Shown here piece after piece: positions 36,647 to 44,661 of a stretch of DNA of 64,000 nucleotides; positions within the stretch are counted from its first letter, which is position 1; each line of letters begins with the position of its first letter. The notes beneath the pieces were generated by a model that was not told where the DNA came from, did not search any database, and worked only from the letters and a program-made list of their open reading frames with translations. Location of the stretch: the NCBI GenBank assembly GCA_963715675.1, contig OY970265.1:124001-188000 (forward strand), written 5' to 3'. Made by a program: the position numbers and the translations under genes. Source of the stretch: DASVWZ01 sp963715675. Its GTDB lineage: Bacteria > Acidobacteriota > Terriglobia > Terriglobales > Acidobacteriaceae.

Positions 36647-37942
36647 ATGATGTTCAGACCTGTTTTCATGTCCTTCATCCTATTCACCGCCGCACTCACA
36701 AACCATGCGGCAGCGGCAGTCACTTATCATGTAGGCTCCATTCAAGAAATCAGCCAGGGATGCGGTGGGAATGCGGAAGTAGAGGAAGGCGTCGATCCAA
36801 CGCAAAGCAAGTATGTATATGAGGCGTGGATCGGGTGCGGAGGCATCGGCTTTGCCCGTTCGACGAACGGTGGGGTCAAGTTCTCGGCGCCGATATCGAT
36901 GCCCGATTTAGGGTATTCTTGGGACCCTGCCGTGGCCGTCGGCCCCGACGGCACTGTATACGTGGCATATATGGTGGAGGGCAGCACGCAGATTTTTCCA
37001 GTTGTGGCTGCATCATTTGATCATGGAGTTACCTTCTCCCAGGTGACCCAGCTTCTTCCGCCCGATCAGAACAACTGGGGCGACCGCGTCTTCCTCGCGA
37101 CCGGGCCTGACGGCGCGATCTATGCCACATGGGATTACGGCCCGTGGATTTCGTACATACAGCTTATTTGTTCGCAGGGAGGCAGTTGCGCTTATTCCTA
37201 CGGCGATCTAAATGCTGTGGTGCAAAAGTCGACGGATCGGGGAAAGACGTTCAGTGACATGGTTCATGTGAGTCCGGATTTTCCCGGGGGTGGAGCCGAG
37301 GCCGCGCCCACGGTCGTGGAATCGAACGGCCAGGTCGATACCTATTACCAGGCAGACCGCACTCTCAACCAGCAGAACTTCCAGTTAGCTCCCGGCGGCG
37401 GGCACTTCACTTCGTCCGAAGATAGCGGCGAAGATTGGTCCAAGCCAATTTACCTTACTTCGCACACGGGAAAAGTAGCGCTTCAGGTGTGGTGGATCGA
37501 CGGCGCGATTGGCATCGATGCCGGCGACAATCTCTACGCCACCTGGGACACGCAGGGCAAGAACTCCGACGGCACCCCGAACGACATCGGATGGCTCTCT
37601 TATTCGACTGACCACGGCCAACACTGGTCGAAGCCCATTAAGCCGATCAAGGACAAGATCAACGTTCCGCACCTCCTCGAAGTTGCCGGGGGGGCGAACG
37701 GGATTGCTTATGTGGCCTGGCTCTCCGACAGCGATTCCCGCGGATACGCGATGTACTTGCGGACGTTTTCCATCACGAAAGGATGGCTTACTCCGCCAGT
37801 TCGCATATCGAAGGAGTTTGGGGACAGCTCTGTTTGGCCAGGCGATACATTTGGCATTTCGACCAGGAATCCCAAGACCCTTGTCTTAAGCTGGGGCAGC
37901 AACTCCAACATCTACGCGGTGCCGGTTAAAGCGAGCTTTTAG
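36647..37942 (+). CDS. Secreted BNR/sialidase-like repeat protein
   Basis: About 431 residues from ATG 36647 behind AGGAG. A signal peptide (MSFILFTAALTNHAAAA) is followed by a six-bladed-propeller-type body with several Asp-box-like turns: STNGGVKFSAPI, SFDHGVTFSQVT, STDRGKTFSDMV, SEDSGEDWSKPI and STDHGQHWSKPI. These repeats are typical of sialidase-fold proteins, but the Arg triad and Tyr of true sialidases are not clearly present, so sugar binding or another hydrolytic role is equally possible. It is a single gene followed by a hairpin. Confidence 0.8.
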   Translation: MMFRPVFMSFILFTAALTNHAAAAVTYHVGSIQEISQGCGGNAEVEEGVDPTQSKYVYEAWIGCGGIGFARSTNGGVKFSAPISMPDLGYSWDPAVAVGPDGTVYVAYMVEGSTQIFPVVAASFDHGVTFSQVTQLLPPDQNNWGDRVFLATGPDGAIYATWDYGPWISYIQLICSQGGSCAYSYGDLNAVVQKSTDRGKTFSDMVHVSPDFPGGGAEAAPTVVESNGQVDTYYQADRTLNQQNFQLAPGGGHFTSSEDSGEDWSKPIYLTSHTGKVALQVWWIDGAIGIDAGDNLYATWDTQGKNSDGTPNDIGWLSYSTDHGQHWSKPIKPIKDKINVPHLLEVAGGANGIAYVAWLSDSDSRGYAMYLRTFSITKGWLTPPVRISKEFGDSSVWPGDTFGISTRNPKTLVLSWGSNSNIYAVPVKASF

Positions 37943-37951
37943 CGGTTTAGG

Positions 37952-37992
37952 GGAATGGCTAGCATGAGGAACTCCACTTATGTGGCCATTCC
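37952..37992 (+). terminator. Possible terminator after the BNR-type gene
   Basis: GGAATGGC (37952-37959) pairs with GCCATTCC (37985-37992) across a long loop and is followed by TTCTCGTT. The stem is perfect, but the loop of 25 bases weakens the call. The rest of the gap up to 38330 shows nothing recognised. Confidence 0.45.
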
Positions 37993-38330
37993 TTCTCGTT
38001 AAGAATCCGGCGCAAGTTTACACCAGGCGCTAATTCAAACTCTTCCCTACGGTGCGGCAAGCACTAAAGTTCTTACAATGCTAGGGAACATTAACCTCGA
38101 CCTCGCCTTCAGCCTCGACCGGACGTTCCTTGACTCTCGATCTAGCCCCGCCTGCACCGTGCTGCGTCGGTTATCCCCATGCGGGAACCCAGTTGATCAC
38201 GTCCAGTTACGAAAGCAATGACCCGGATTCCCAAACCGTGAGCGAAGATAAAGAATAAAATATACGCGATACGCCTTCCAGCAACGGGACGAAGCAGCGC
38301 CGGTCGGATAAAGGCAGGGCACGGGGGCAT

Positions 38331-40232
38331 ATGAAACTGACGACATCATGGAGGGGCAGGGCAGTTGGTGTCGCGGGAGTCGCGCTGGTTGTGTTCGGAA
38401 TGGTCCGGGCTGCGAATGCACAAGGCCCGGGTGAGCGGATTTCGACCGTTACCGATTGGAGCAACCGGCACCTGGTTTTTTCCCGTCCGGATTCCTTGGA
38501 GAGAGCTGCGAGACTCCAGACGGACCCCCGTTTTTGGTTGCAAGCTCTAGGCCGTAATGCGAACGCGCTCGGACGGCGTGACGAATCGGAAGATCAACGA
38601 AACGGTTTAGACGAATTCGATCGGGGCCACAAGAAGAAAGCGTTTCACCGGGACTGGGGCCAATCCCTGGGGGTCAATGGTTCCACCGGCGTGCCCTTGA
38701 GCGGCGTGAACTGGTATCCGGTGTTTCCCGCAAAGTTCATATTTGACATCAACGCCCCTCCAAGCTGCAGCAACGACTACGTGATTTTCCCTACGAATTT
38801 GGCAGGGGTGACGGGTGGGCAAGCCAGCGTGATTGCCTACAGGAACCTGTACGCGGGAACTGGCAGCCCATTTTGTGGTCTCACCAACCCTACGGTTTAT
38901 TGGTCGTATAACACCAATTTCAACAGTGCAGGCACGGCCACCAATGGAACGGTGGAAACTTCCCCAATCATCTCGCTGGATGGCAGCCAGGCAGCGTTCG
39001 TCGAGACCAGGACCGCCGCTAACGGCGGCGCTATTGTCCATCTTCTTAAGTGGCACGCGCTCGATGGTGGCGCGATCAACACTGCGGCGGCGCCTGCGAC
39101 CGCCACCACCTGGACCGCGGATGGACTTCCGGGGCATTGTCCCCTTGCCGGCGCTTGCATGATCAGCATCGTGCTCAACGGGGCTCAGCCCGACACCGCA
39201 TCCTCCACCTTCTACGACTATGCGCGCGACGCCATCTATGTTGGCGACGATAACGGCGTGCTCCACAAGATCATCAATGCCTTCGGCATTGCGGGAGCGA
39301 CCCCCAGCGAAATGACCACCGGCAACTGGCCGATCACCGTGAATACAGGAAGAATTCTCACCTCTCCCACGTTGGACTCCGTCTCCGGGAACATTTTCCT
39401 GGCGGATTCCGGCGGGCGTCTCAGTTATGTCCGCGAAAGCTTCAGCACGACGGGAACCTGCGCCGCCGGTTCACCTCCATGTCTCGGCTCAACCAACATC
39501 AACCCTGCGGTCCATGTCATTGCCGATCCCCCCATCGTCGACTCGACCACGGGAAAGGTCTTCGTATTTTTCGGCAACAACGGAACCAGCACGGCCGTGA
39601 TTCAGTCGGATGTCACATTGAGCGCTTCGGTCTCAGTCAGCCTGGGGTCGGGGACGGCCCACCATCTCCATTCGGGAGCCTTTGACAACACCTATCTGAC
39701 GGGCAACGGGGGCGTCGGATCCCTGTATATGTGTGGGTCGTCGAACACCAGCGCCCCCACCATCCAACGCATCGGCTTCACCAATTCGGGGAGAGTTCCC
39801 CCAAGTCCGTTTGCAAATCCGATCGGCACAATGAACGCCGCAGTGGATGCTGCGACTCTCACGGTCGCCACGGGCAGCGCGGAATGCGTTCCCGTAACGG
39901 AGTTTTACAACGCAGCCGCGCCGGCGGCGTCCAGGGACCAAATTTTTTTCGGCGTTCAAAATTTGGGCAGCGGGACGAACTGTGGTGGGGCCGGGTGCGT
40001 CATGGCGGTGAATGTGACAGGAACTCCAGCGACCCTGACCATTGCAAATTCTGTTGCGGAAATTAACGGCCCTAGCGGGATCATTGTGGACAATGACGCA
40101 AATACCACATCGTACCCGCAGGCGTCGAGCCTCTATTTTTCGAGCCAGGGGAACAGCACCGCAAGCGTCCTGTGCGGTGCGACCGTAGGCGTCGGCTGCG
40201 CGGTCAAGGTGACGCAAGCCGGTTTGAACTAG
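38331..40232 (+). CDS. Large secreted beta-propeller-like protein of unknown function
   Basis: The 633-residue protein has a signal peptide (AVGVAGVALVVFGMVRAANA) and no membrane helix. From about residue 120 it is Gly/Ser/Thr/Asn-rich with repeated strand pairs such as SPIISLDGSQAAFVETRT, SSTFYDYARDAIYVGDDNG and DSVSGNIFLADSGGRLSYV, which suggests a propeller or beta-helix made of quasi-repeats. Cys pairs (PSCSNDY, GHCPLAGAC, GTNCGGAGC) probably form disulfides outside the cytoplasm. It lies 650 bases before aprB, but composition and spacing do not tie it to the sulfur genes. Confidence 0.75.
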   Translation: MKLTTSWRGRAVGVAGVALVVFGMVRAANAQGPGERISTVTDWSNRHLVFSRPDSLERAARLQTDPRFWLQALGRNANALGRRDESEDQRNGLDEFDRGHKKKAFHRDWGQSLGVNGSTGVPLSGVNWYPVFPAKFIFDINAPPSCSNDYVIFPTNLAGVTGGQASVIAYRNLYAGTGSPFCGLTNPTVYWSYNTNFNSAGTATNGTVETSPIISLDGSQAAFVETRTAANGGAIVHLLKWHALDGGAINTAAAPATATTWTADGLPGHCPLAGACMISIVLNGAQPDTASSTFYDYARDAIYVGDDNGVLHKIINAFGIAGATPSEMTTGNWPITVNTGRILTSPTLDSVSGNIFLADSGGRLSYVRESFSTTGTCAAGSPPCLGSTNINPAVHVIADPPIVDSTTGKVFVFFGNNGTSTAVIQSDVTLSASVSVSLGSGTAHHLHSGAFDNTYLTGNGGVGSLYMCGSSNTSAPTIQRIGFTNSGRVPPSPFANPIGTMNAAVDAATLTVATGSAECVPVTEFYNAAAPAASRDQIFFGVQNLGSGTNCGGAGCVMAVNVTGTPATLTIANSVAEINGPSGIIVDNDANTTSYPQASSLYFSSQGNSTASVLCGATVGVGCAVKVTQAGLN

Positions 40233-40880
40233 ACACGGAAGCATTGCGGGAAGAATAACCGTCTACGGCGGTCCTCATCAGTTCGGAAAGACCACACAGA
40301 ACCTCTCCGCGCTTCGTCTCGCGAGCGGCGCAACCGAGAGAAGCCTCCATTGAGCCCAGAGTTGCGCAGGGGAAAGGCGGCAGAATAGTTGGCTATTCTG
40401 TCGAGAACCTCTACTGGCTGGCTCCCATCACAATTGTGCCCAAAGCGACGGCGCAAGCACATCAGTCGGTCTGGCTATCTCTTTGGCAGTTAAGGCGTTG
40501 GCTCTCGAAACCGCAACTGGACCGTTGACCCATGCCAGGGAGTCGGTCCGGCTCCCGGTTGCACACCTCAGACGCTCTCGTTCCACGCATTGGAAGCACC
40601 CGAAGACGTGACGTGGCTCACAGACCTGCGCATCGGTTCTTTGAGATATTACCTTGGGTTTCTATTAGTGAAATGAACCTCACCAGACTCCGCCCGGGAG
40701 GAGAACGTATCTCGAATCTGGGTTCCGGCGTTCGGGACAAGTTGGTTTCTGACTTGGTTGGCCTCGGGAGGTTCTGGATGTCTCACGCTCCAATTCCCCC
40801 ATTGAGCATCCGTCTTACTGCTCTGCGACTTGCAGATTTTGCACGGAACCCTAGTTACCTTTCTGAACCCTGGAGGCAAG
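40233..40880. other. Long untranslated region before the apr-qmo-dsr cluster
   Basis: About 650 bases without a credible gene. It separates the secreted-protein gene from aprB and is the only place for the cluster's main promoter. No sat gene or remnant is seen here. TGGAGGCAAG directly before 40881 is the aprB ribosome binding site. Weak -35/-10-like pieces exist near 40829-40855 (TTGCAG and TAGTTA), but they are not compelling. Confidence 0.5.
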
Positions 40881-41348
40881 ATGCCCAGCTTTGTTATTGC
40901 GAATAAATGCGACGGATGTAAGGCGCTCGACAAGACCGCGTGCCAATACATCTGCCCCAACGACCTCATGGTGCTGAACTCGCAGATGATGAAGGCATAC
41001 AATCGCGATCCCTCGATGTGCTGGGAATGCTACAACTGCGTGAAAATCTGTCCCACGCAGGCCATCGAAGTCCGCGGGTATGCCGATTTCGTTCCCCTGG
41101 GTGCCAGCGTGACTCCGATGCGAAGCACCGAAGACATCCTGTGGACCGTGCAATTCCGCGACAAGGACATCCGGCCCAAGCGTTTCAAGTTCCCCACTCG
41201 ACGAGGTGTTCCGGAGGGCAAGGCGAAGCCCTTCGATCATTATCCAACTGCCGACGCCGATCTCAAGAGCCCCACCTTGATGTGTGAGCCTGCGGGTCTA
41301 AACGCCGAAGTGGGACGGGTAAAACTGGACAAGCTGCCCACACTGTAG
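40881..41348 (+). CDS. aprB: Adenylylsulfate reductase, beta (iron-sulfur) subunit
   Basis: The 155-residue cytoplasmic subunit passes electrons to AprA. ATG 40881 gives the classical N terminus MPSFVIANKCDGC and follows GGAGG; the longer open frame upstream adds nothing. Two [4Fe-4S] motifs are complete: C10, C13, C21, C25 and C47, C50, C53, C57, the second in the diagnostic block CWECYNCVKICPTQAIEVRG. The C-terminal tail of about 80 residues, which wraps around AprA in known structures, is present (PKRFKFPTRRGVPEGKAKPF). It heads a cluster of eight genes on one strand, 38 bases before aprA. Confidence 0.97.
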   Translation: MPSFVIANKCDGCKALDKTACQYICPNDLMVLNSQMMKAYNRDPSMCWECYNCVKICPTQAIEVRGYADFVPLGASVTPMRSTEDILWTVQFRDKDIRPKRFKFPTRRGVPEGKAKPFDHYPTADADLKSPTLMCEPAGLNAEVGRVKLDKLPTL

Positions 41349-41386
41349 ATGTTTCAGAATTCGGAAACACCAAGGAGAACACGAAA

Positions 41387-43303
41387 ATGGCGGATTTCAA
41401 GACCGTAGTCGTTCAAACGGACATACTCATCTGCGGAGGAGGCATGGCTGCCTGCGGCGCGGCCGTCGAAGCCAGCTATTGGGCTCGCCAGCACGGCCTG
41501 AAGGTCACTTTGGTCGACAAAGCGGCGATGGAGCGATCCGGCGCCGTCGCCATGGGATTGTCGGCCATCAATATGTATGTTGACCTCAACAGCGGCAACA
41601 ACACCGTGAAAGACTATGTGGATTATGTCCGCAATGACTTGATGGGAATCACGCGCGAGGACCTGGTCGCCAACATCGCCCGCCACGTCGACTCCACAGT
41701 CCACCTTTTCGAAAAGTGGGGCCTTCCCATCTGGAAGGACAAGGATGGCAAGTACGTGCACGAGGGACGCTGGCAGCTGATGATCAATGGCGAGTCGTAC
41801 AAGGTCATCGTGGCGGAAGCGGCCAAGAACGCGCTGGCCGAAGCGGGAGGGCAGTACTTCGAGAGGGTATTCATCACCCATCCCTTGATGGATGGCGATC
41901 GGTGCGTAGGCGCGATCGGGTTCAGCGTTCGTGAAAACACGGTGTATGTGTTTCAAGCGAAGGCCACGCTGGTGGCCATGGGTGGCGCCGTGCATATCTT
42001 CAAGCCCCGCTCCACGGGAGAAGGGTTCGGCCGTTCCTGGTATCCGCCATTCAACTCGGGAGCGAGCGCGTTCTTCACCATCTACGCTGGGGCCGAGATG
42101 ACATGCCAGGAAGTCCGGTTCATACCGGTGCGCTTCAAAGATGCTTACGGCCCGGTCGGTGCGTGGTTCCTGCTATTCAAAGCCATCGCAACCAACGCTG
42201 CGGGCAAGGACTACATGGTCGAGAACGCCGCCGAGTTGGATAAATGGGGACCGTACGGCCACGTGAAACCTGTGCCCGCGAATCTGCGCAACTGGCTCAT
42301 GATGCTCGATGTGATGGATGGTAAGGGGCCGATTTACATGCAGACGGCGGACGCGATCCAGCGCATCGCAAAAGAGTCGCCCGATGAGAAGACAGCCAAG
42401 AAGAAGCTTAAGGAACTCGAGTCGGAAGCGTGGGAAGACTTTCTGGACATGACCATCGCGCAAGCGATCCTCTGGGCCGCGACCAATGTCGAACCGGAGA
42501 CCAAACCATCCGAGATGATGGCGTGCGAGCCCTATTTTATCGGTTCGCACTCCGGCGCTTCCGGCGCTTGGGTTTCCGGTCCTCCGGATCTGCAGAACGA
42601 TTCCACCAAGTCGGATTACTGCTGGGGTTATCCCAACATGACCACTGTATCCGGACTCTTCGCTGCCGGCGACGCGTCCGGGGCGTCGAGCCACAAATTC
42701 TCCTCGGGTTCGTTCACTGAGGGGCGGATCGCGGCCAAAGGTGCCATTTCTTACGTCGTCGACCACAACACAGCCCCGAATATCGACGCAGCGCTGATCG
42801 AGACCCTGAAAGCCGAAATCCTCAAACCCCTCGATGTGTTCCAGGCGAATCGAGCCAATACCACGGATCCAGATGTCAACCCCGCCTATGTTCGTCCCAA
42901 GCAGTTCATGTACCGCATGCAGAAAATTATGGACGAGTATGCGGGCGGCGTGTCCAGCCAGTTCAAGACCAGCGGGAAACTGCTGGAAAAGGGCATGGAG
43001 CTTCTGGCGTTCCTGAAAACGGACTCGGCACTCCTGGCCGCCGAGGATTCCCATGAACTGATGCGTTGCTGGGAGAGCATTCATAGGACCTATCAAGCCG
43101 AAGCCCATGTGCGGTCCCTGTACTTCCGCGAAGAGACACGGTGGCCTGGATACTGTTTCCGTACCGATAAACCGTCCATCGATAACCAAGACTGGCTCGC
43201 CTTCTGCAATTGCATCTTCGAGCGAGCCACGGGCCAATGGAAGATGATCAAGCGGCCGGTGAAGTACCTCCTCGGCAATGGAGCGGAAAGGACCGCACCC
43301 TGA
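41387..43303 (+). CDS. aprA: Adenylylsulfate reductase, alpha (FAD) subunit
   Basis: The 638-residue flavoprotein reduces APS to sulfite and AMP, or runs in reverse in sulfur oxidisers. The N-terminal FAD-binding stretch is ILICGGGMAACGAAVEAS (about residues 13-30), followed by the conserved AMERSGAVAMGLSAINMYVD and WQLMINGESYKVIVAEAAK. Further family blocks are MACEPYFIGSHSGASGAW and LFAAGDASGASSHKFSSGSF near residues 425-445. The length is normal for the family and no frameshift is seen. The ATG follows AAGGAGAAC. Whether it works in the reductive or oxidative direction cannot be read from the sequence by eye. Confidence 0.97.
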   Translation: MADFKTVVVQTDILICGGGMAACGAAVEASYWARQHGLKVTLVDKAAMERSGAVAMGLSAINMYVDLNSGNNTVKDYVDYVRNDLMGITREDLVANIARHVDSTVHLFEKWGLPIWKDKDGKYVHEGRWQLMINGESYKVIVAEAAKNALAEAGGQYFERVFITHPLMDGDRCVGAIGFSVRENTVYVFQAKATLVAMGGAVHIFKPRSTGEGFGRSWYPPFNSGASAFFTIYAGAEMTCQEVRFIPVRFKDAYGPVGAWFLLFKAIATNAAGKDYMVENAAELDKWGPYGHVKPVPANLRNWLMMLDVMDGKGPIYMQTADAIQRIAKESPDEKTAKKKLKELESEAWEDFLDMTIAQAILWAATNVEPETKPSEMMACEPYFIGSHSGASGAWVSGPPDLQNDSTKSDYCWGYPNMTTVSGLFAAGDASGASSHKFSSGSFTEGRIAAKGAISYVVDHNTAPNIDAALIETLKAEILKPLDVFQANRANTTDPDVNPAYVRPKQFMYRMQKIMDEYAGGVSSQFKTSGKLLEKGMELLAFLKTDSALLAAEDSHELMRCWESIHRTYQAEAHVRSLYFREETRWPGYCFRTDKPSIDNQDWLAFCNCIFERATGQWKMIKRPVKYLLGNGAERTAP

Positions 43304-43383
43304 TGGATTCGCCCACACCAAGTGGTCCGCACAATGGGCATCCATCTCAACCTGCTCGATCCCTCCCCCCGAGGGGAACGTGA
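43303..43383 (+). CDS. Possible 26-codon mini-ORF between aprA and qmoA
   Basis: ATG overlaps the aprA stop codon (TGATG) and the frame ends with TGA three bases before the qmoA ATG. The predicted peptide MDSPTPSGPHNGHPSQPARS and a few more residues is Pro/Ser-rich with no known similarity. It could couple translation of aprA to qmoA, or be accidental. GGAAAGG lies about ten bases upstream. Confidence 0.25.
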   Translation: MDSPTPSGPHNGHPSQPARSLPPRGT

Positions 43384-43386
43384 TCC

Positions 43387-44661
43387 ATGAACGGATGCGA
43401 TAGCCGCGGAACCGTGATGGTCGTGGGCGGCGGGGTCACGGGAATCACCGCCGCCATCGAGGCATCCGAGGCAGGTTGCGACGTTGTCCTTGTCGAGCGT
43501 AGCGCCCACCTCGGTGGGCGGGTGGCGCAGATGCATCAGTACTTTCCGAAACTCTGCCCACCGGTCTGCGGTCTCGAAATCAACCTTCGACGAATTCGCA
43601 CCAGCCCGCGCATCCAATGCCTGACGTTGTCCGAAGTGGCGGATGTGCAGGCGCGGGCTGGAAGCCACCGAGTGACGGTCGAGCAACAGCCGCGGTTCGT
43701 GAATGAGCGGTGTACGGCCTGCGGCGCCTGCGTTACGGTTTGCCCGGAGTCGCGTCCCGATGCCTTCAACTACGGCATGGGATCGACCCGTGCCATATAC
43801 CCTCCTGGCGACCTCGCTTGGCCGCTGCGGTACACAATCGATCCCGCAACATGTCTGGGCCAGCAGTGCGGCAAGTGCGTGGCGGCTTGCCCCTACGACG
43901 CCATCAACTTGCAGATGGCCCCCCTGCGCATCGAGTATGAGGTGCAAGCGCTCATTTGGGCCACTGGATGGGATCCCTTCGACGCGAGCGTGGTCGAGGG
44001 TCTGGGCGTATTCCCCAATATGATCTCCAATGTACAGATGGAACGGCTGGCCGCGCCAAACGGGCCTACAAAGGGCAGGATTGTCCGACCTTCGGATGGC
44101 AACGAGATCGAAAGCGTCGCCTTCGTCCAGTGCGCCGGCTCGCGCGATGACAGCCACCTCAAACATTGCTCCAGCGTCTGTTGCATGGCATCGCTCAAGC
44201 AAGCCAGGTATGTGCGCGCTCAATATCCGACCGCTCACATCTATGTTTACTACATCGACCTCCGCTCCCCGGGCAGACACGAGCTGTTTCTTGCCGAATC
44301 CCAGAAGGACAACAAGCTTCATCTCATCAAAGGGAAAGTTGCCAAGGTGACCCATGAAGGAGCGTCGGGCGACCTTGTAGTCGAGGCGGAAGACGTGCTG
44401 GCTGCGGGTCGCATTCGCCAAAAGGTGAGCCTGGTAGTTCTGGCGACGGGCATGGTCCCGGCGCTGAGGAAAGATCCGGCCTCACCGTCGGGCGGACTGA
44501 GCCGGGATCTTCATGGTTTCTTGTCAAGTGCTCAACCGATGCCAGGTCATTTTGCGGCGGGGTGTGCGCGGCGGCCGATGGACGTCGCATCTTGCGTGCG
44601 CGATGCGACCAGCGCCGCGCTCAAAGCTCTCCAGAGTTGCGTGAGTTCTCATGGTGACTGA
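43387..44661 (+). CDS. qmoA: Quinone-interacting membrane-bound oxidoreductase subunit A (HdrA-like)
   Basis: The 424-residue cytoplasmic flavoprotein is homologous to heterodisulfide reductase subunit A and is part of the Qmo complex that exchanges electrons between the quinone pool and AprBA. It has a Rossmann FAD motif (VVGGGVTGITAAIEA, about residues 12-26), the HdrA block HLGGRVAQMHQYFPKLCPPV, two ferredoxin-like motifs (C109, C112, C115, C119 and C156, C161, C164, C168) and the HdrA signature VQCAGSRDDSHLKHCSSVCC. It overlaps qmoB by 11 bases. GAGGGGAAC lies before the ATG. It is clearly distinct from QmoB, which is larger. Confidence 0.93.
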   Translation: MNGCDSRGTVMVVGGGVTGITAAIEASEAGCDVVLVERSAHLGGRVAQMHQYFPKLCPPVCGLEINLRRIRTSPRIQCLTLSEVADVQARAGSHRVTVEQQPRFVNERCTACGACVTVCPESRPDAFNYGMGSTRAIYPPGDLAWPLRYTIDPATCLGQQCGKCVAACPYDAINLQMAPLRIEYEVQALIWATGWDPFDASVVEGLGVFPNMISNVQMERLAAPNGPTKGRIVRPSDGNEIESVAFVQCAGSRDDSHLKHCSSVCCMASLKQARYVRAQYPTAHIYVYYIDLRSPGRHELFLAESQKDNKLHLIKGKVAKVTHEGASGDLVVEAEDVLAAGRIRQKVSLVVLATGMVPALRKDPASPSGGLSRDLHGFLSSAQPMPGHFAAGCARRPMDVASCVRDATSAALKALQSCVSSHGD

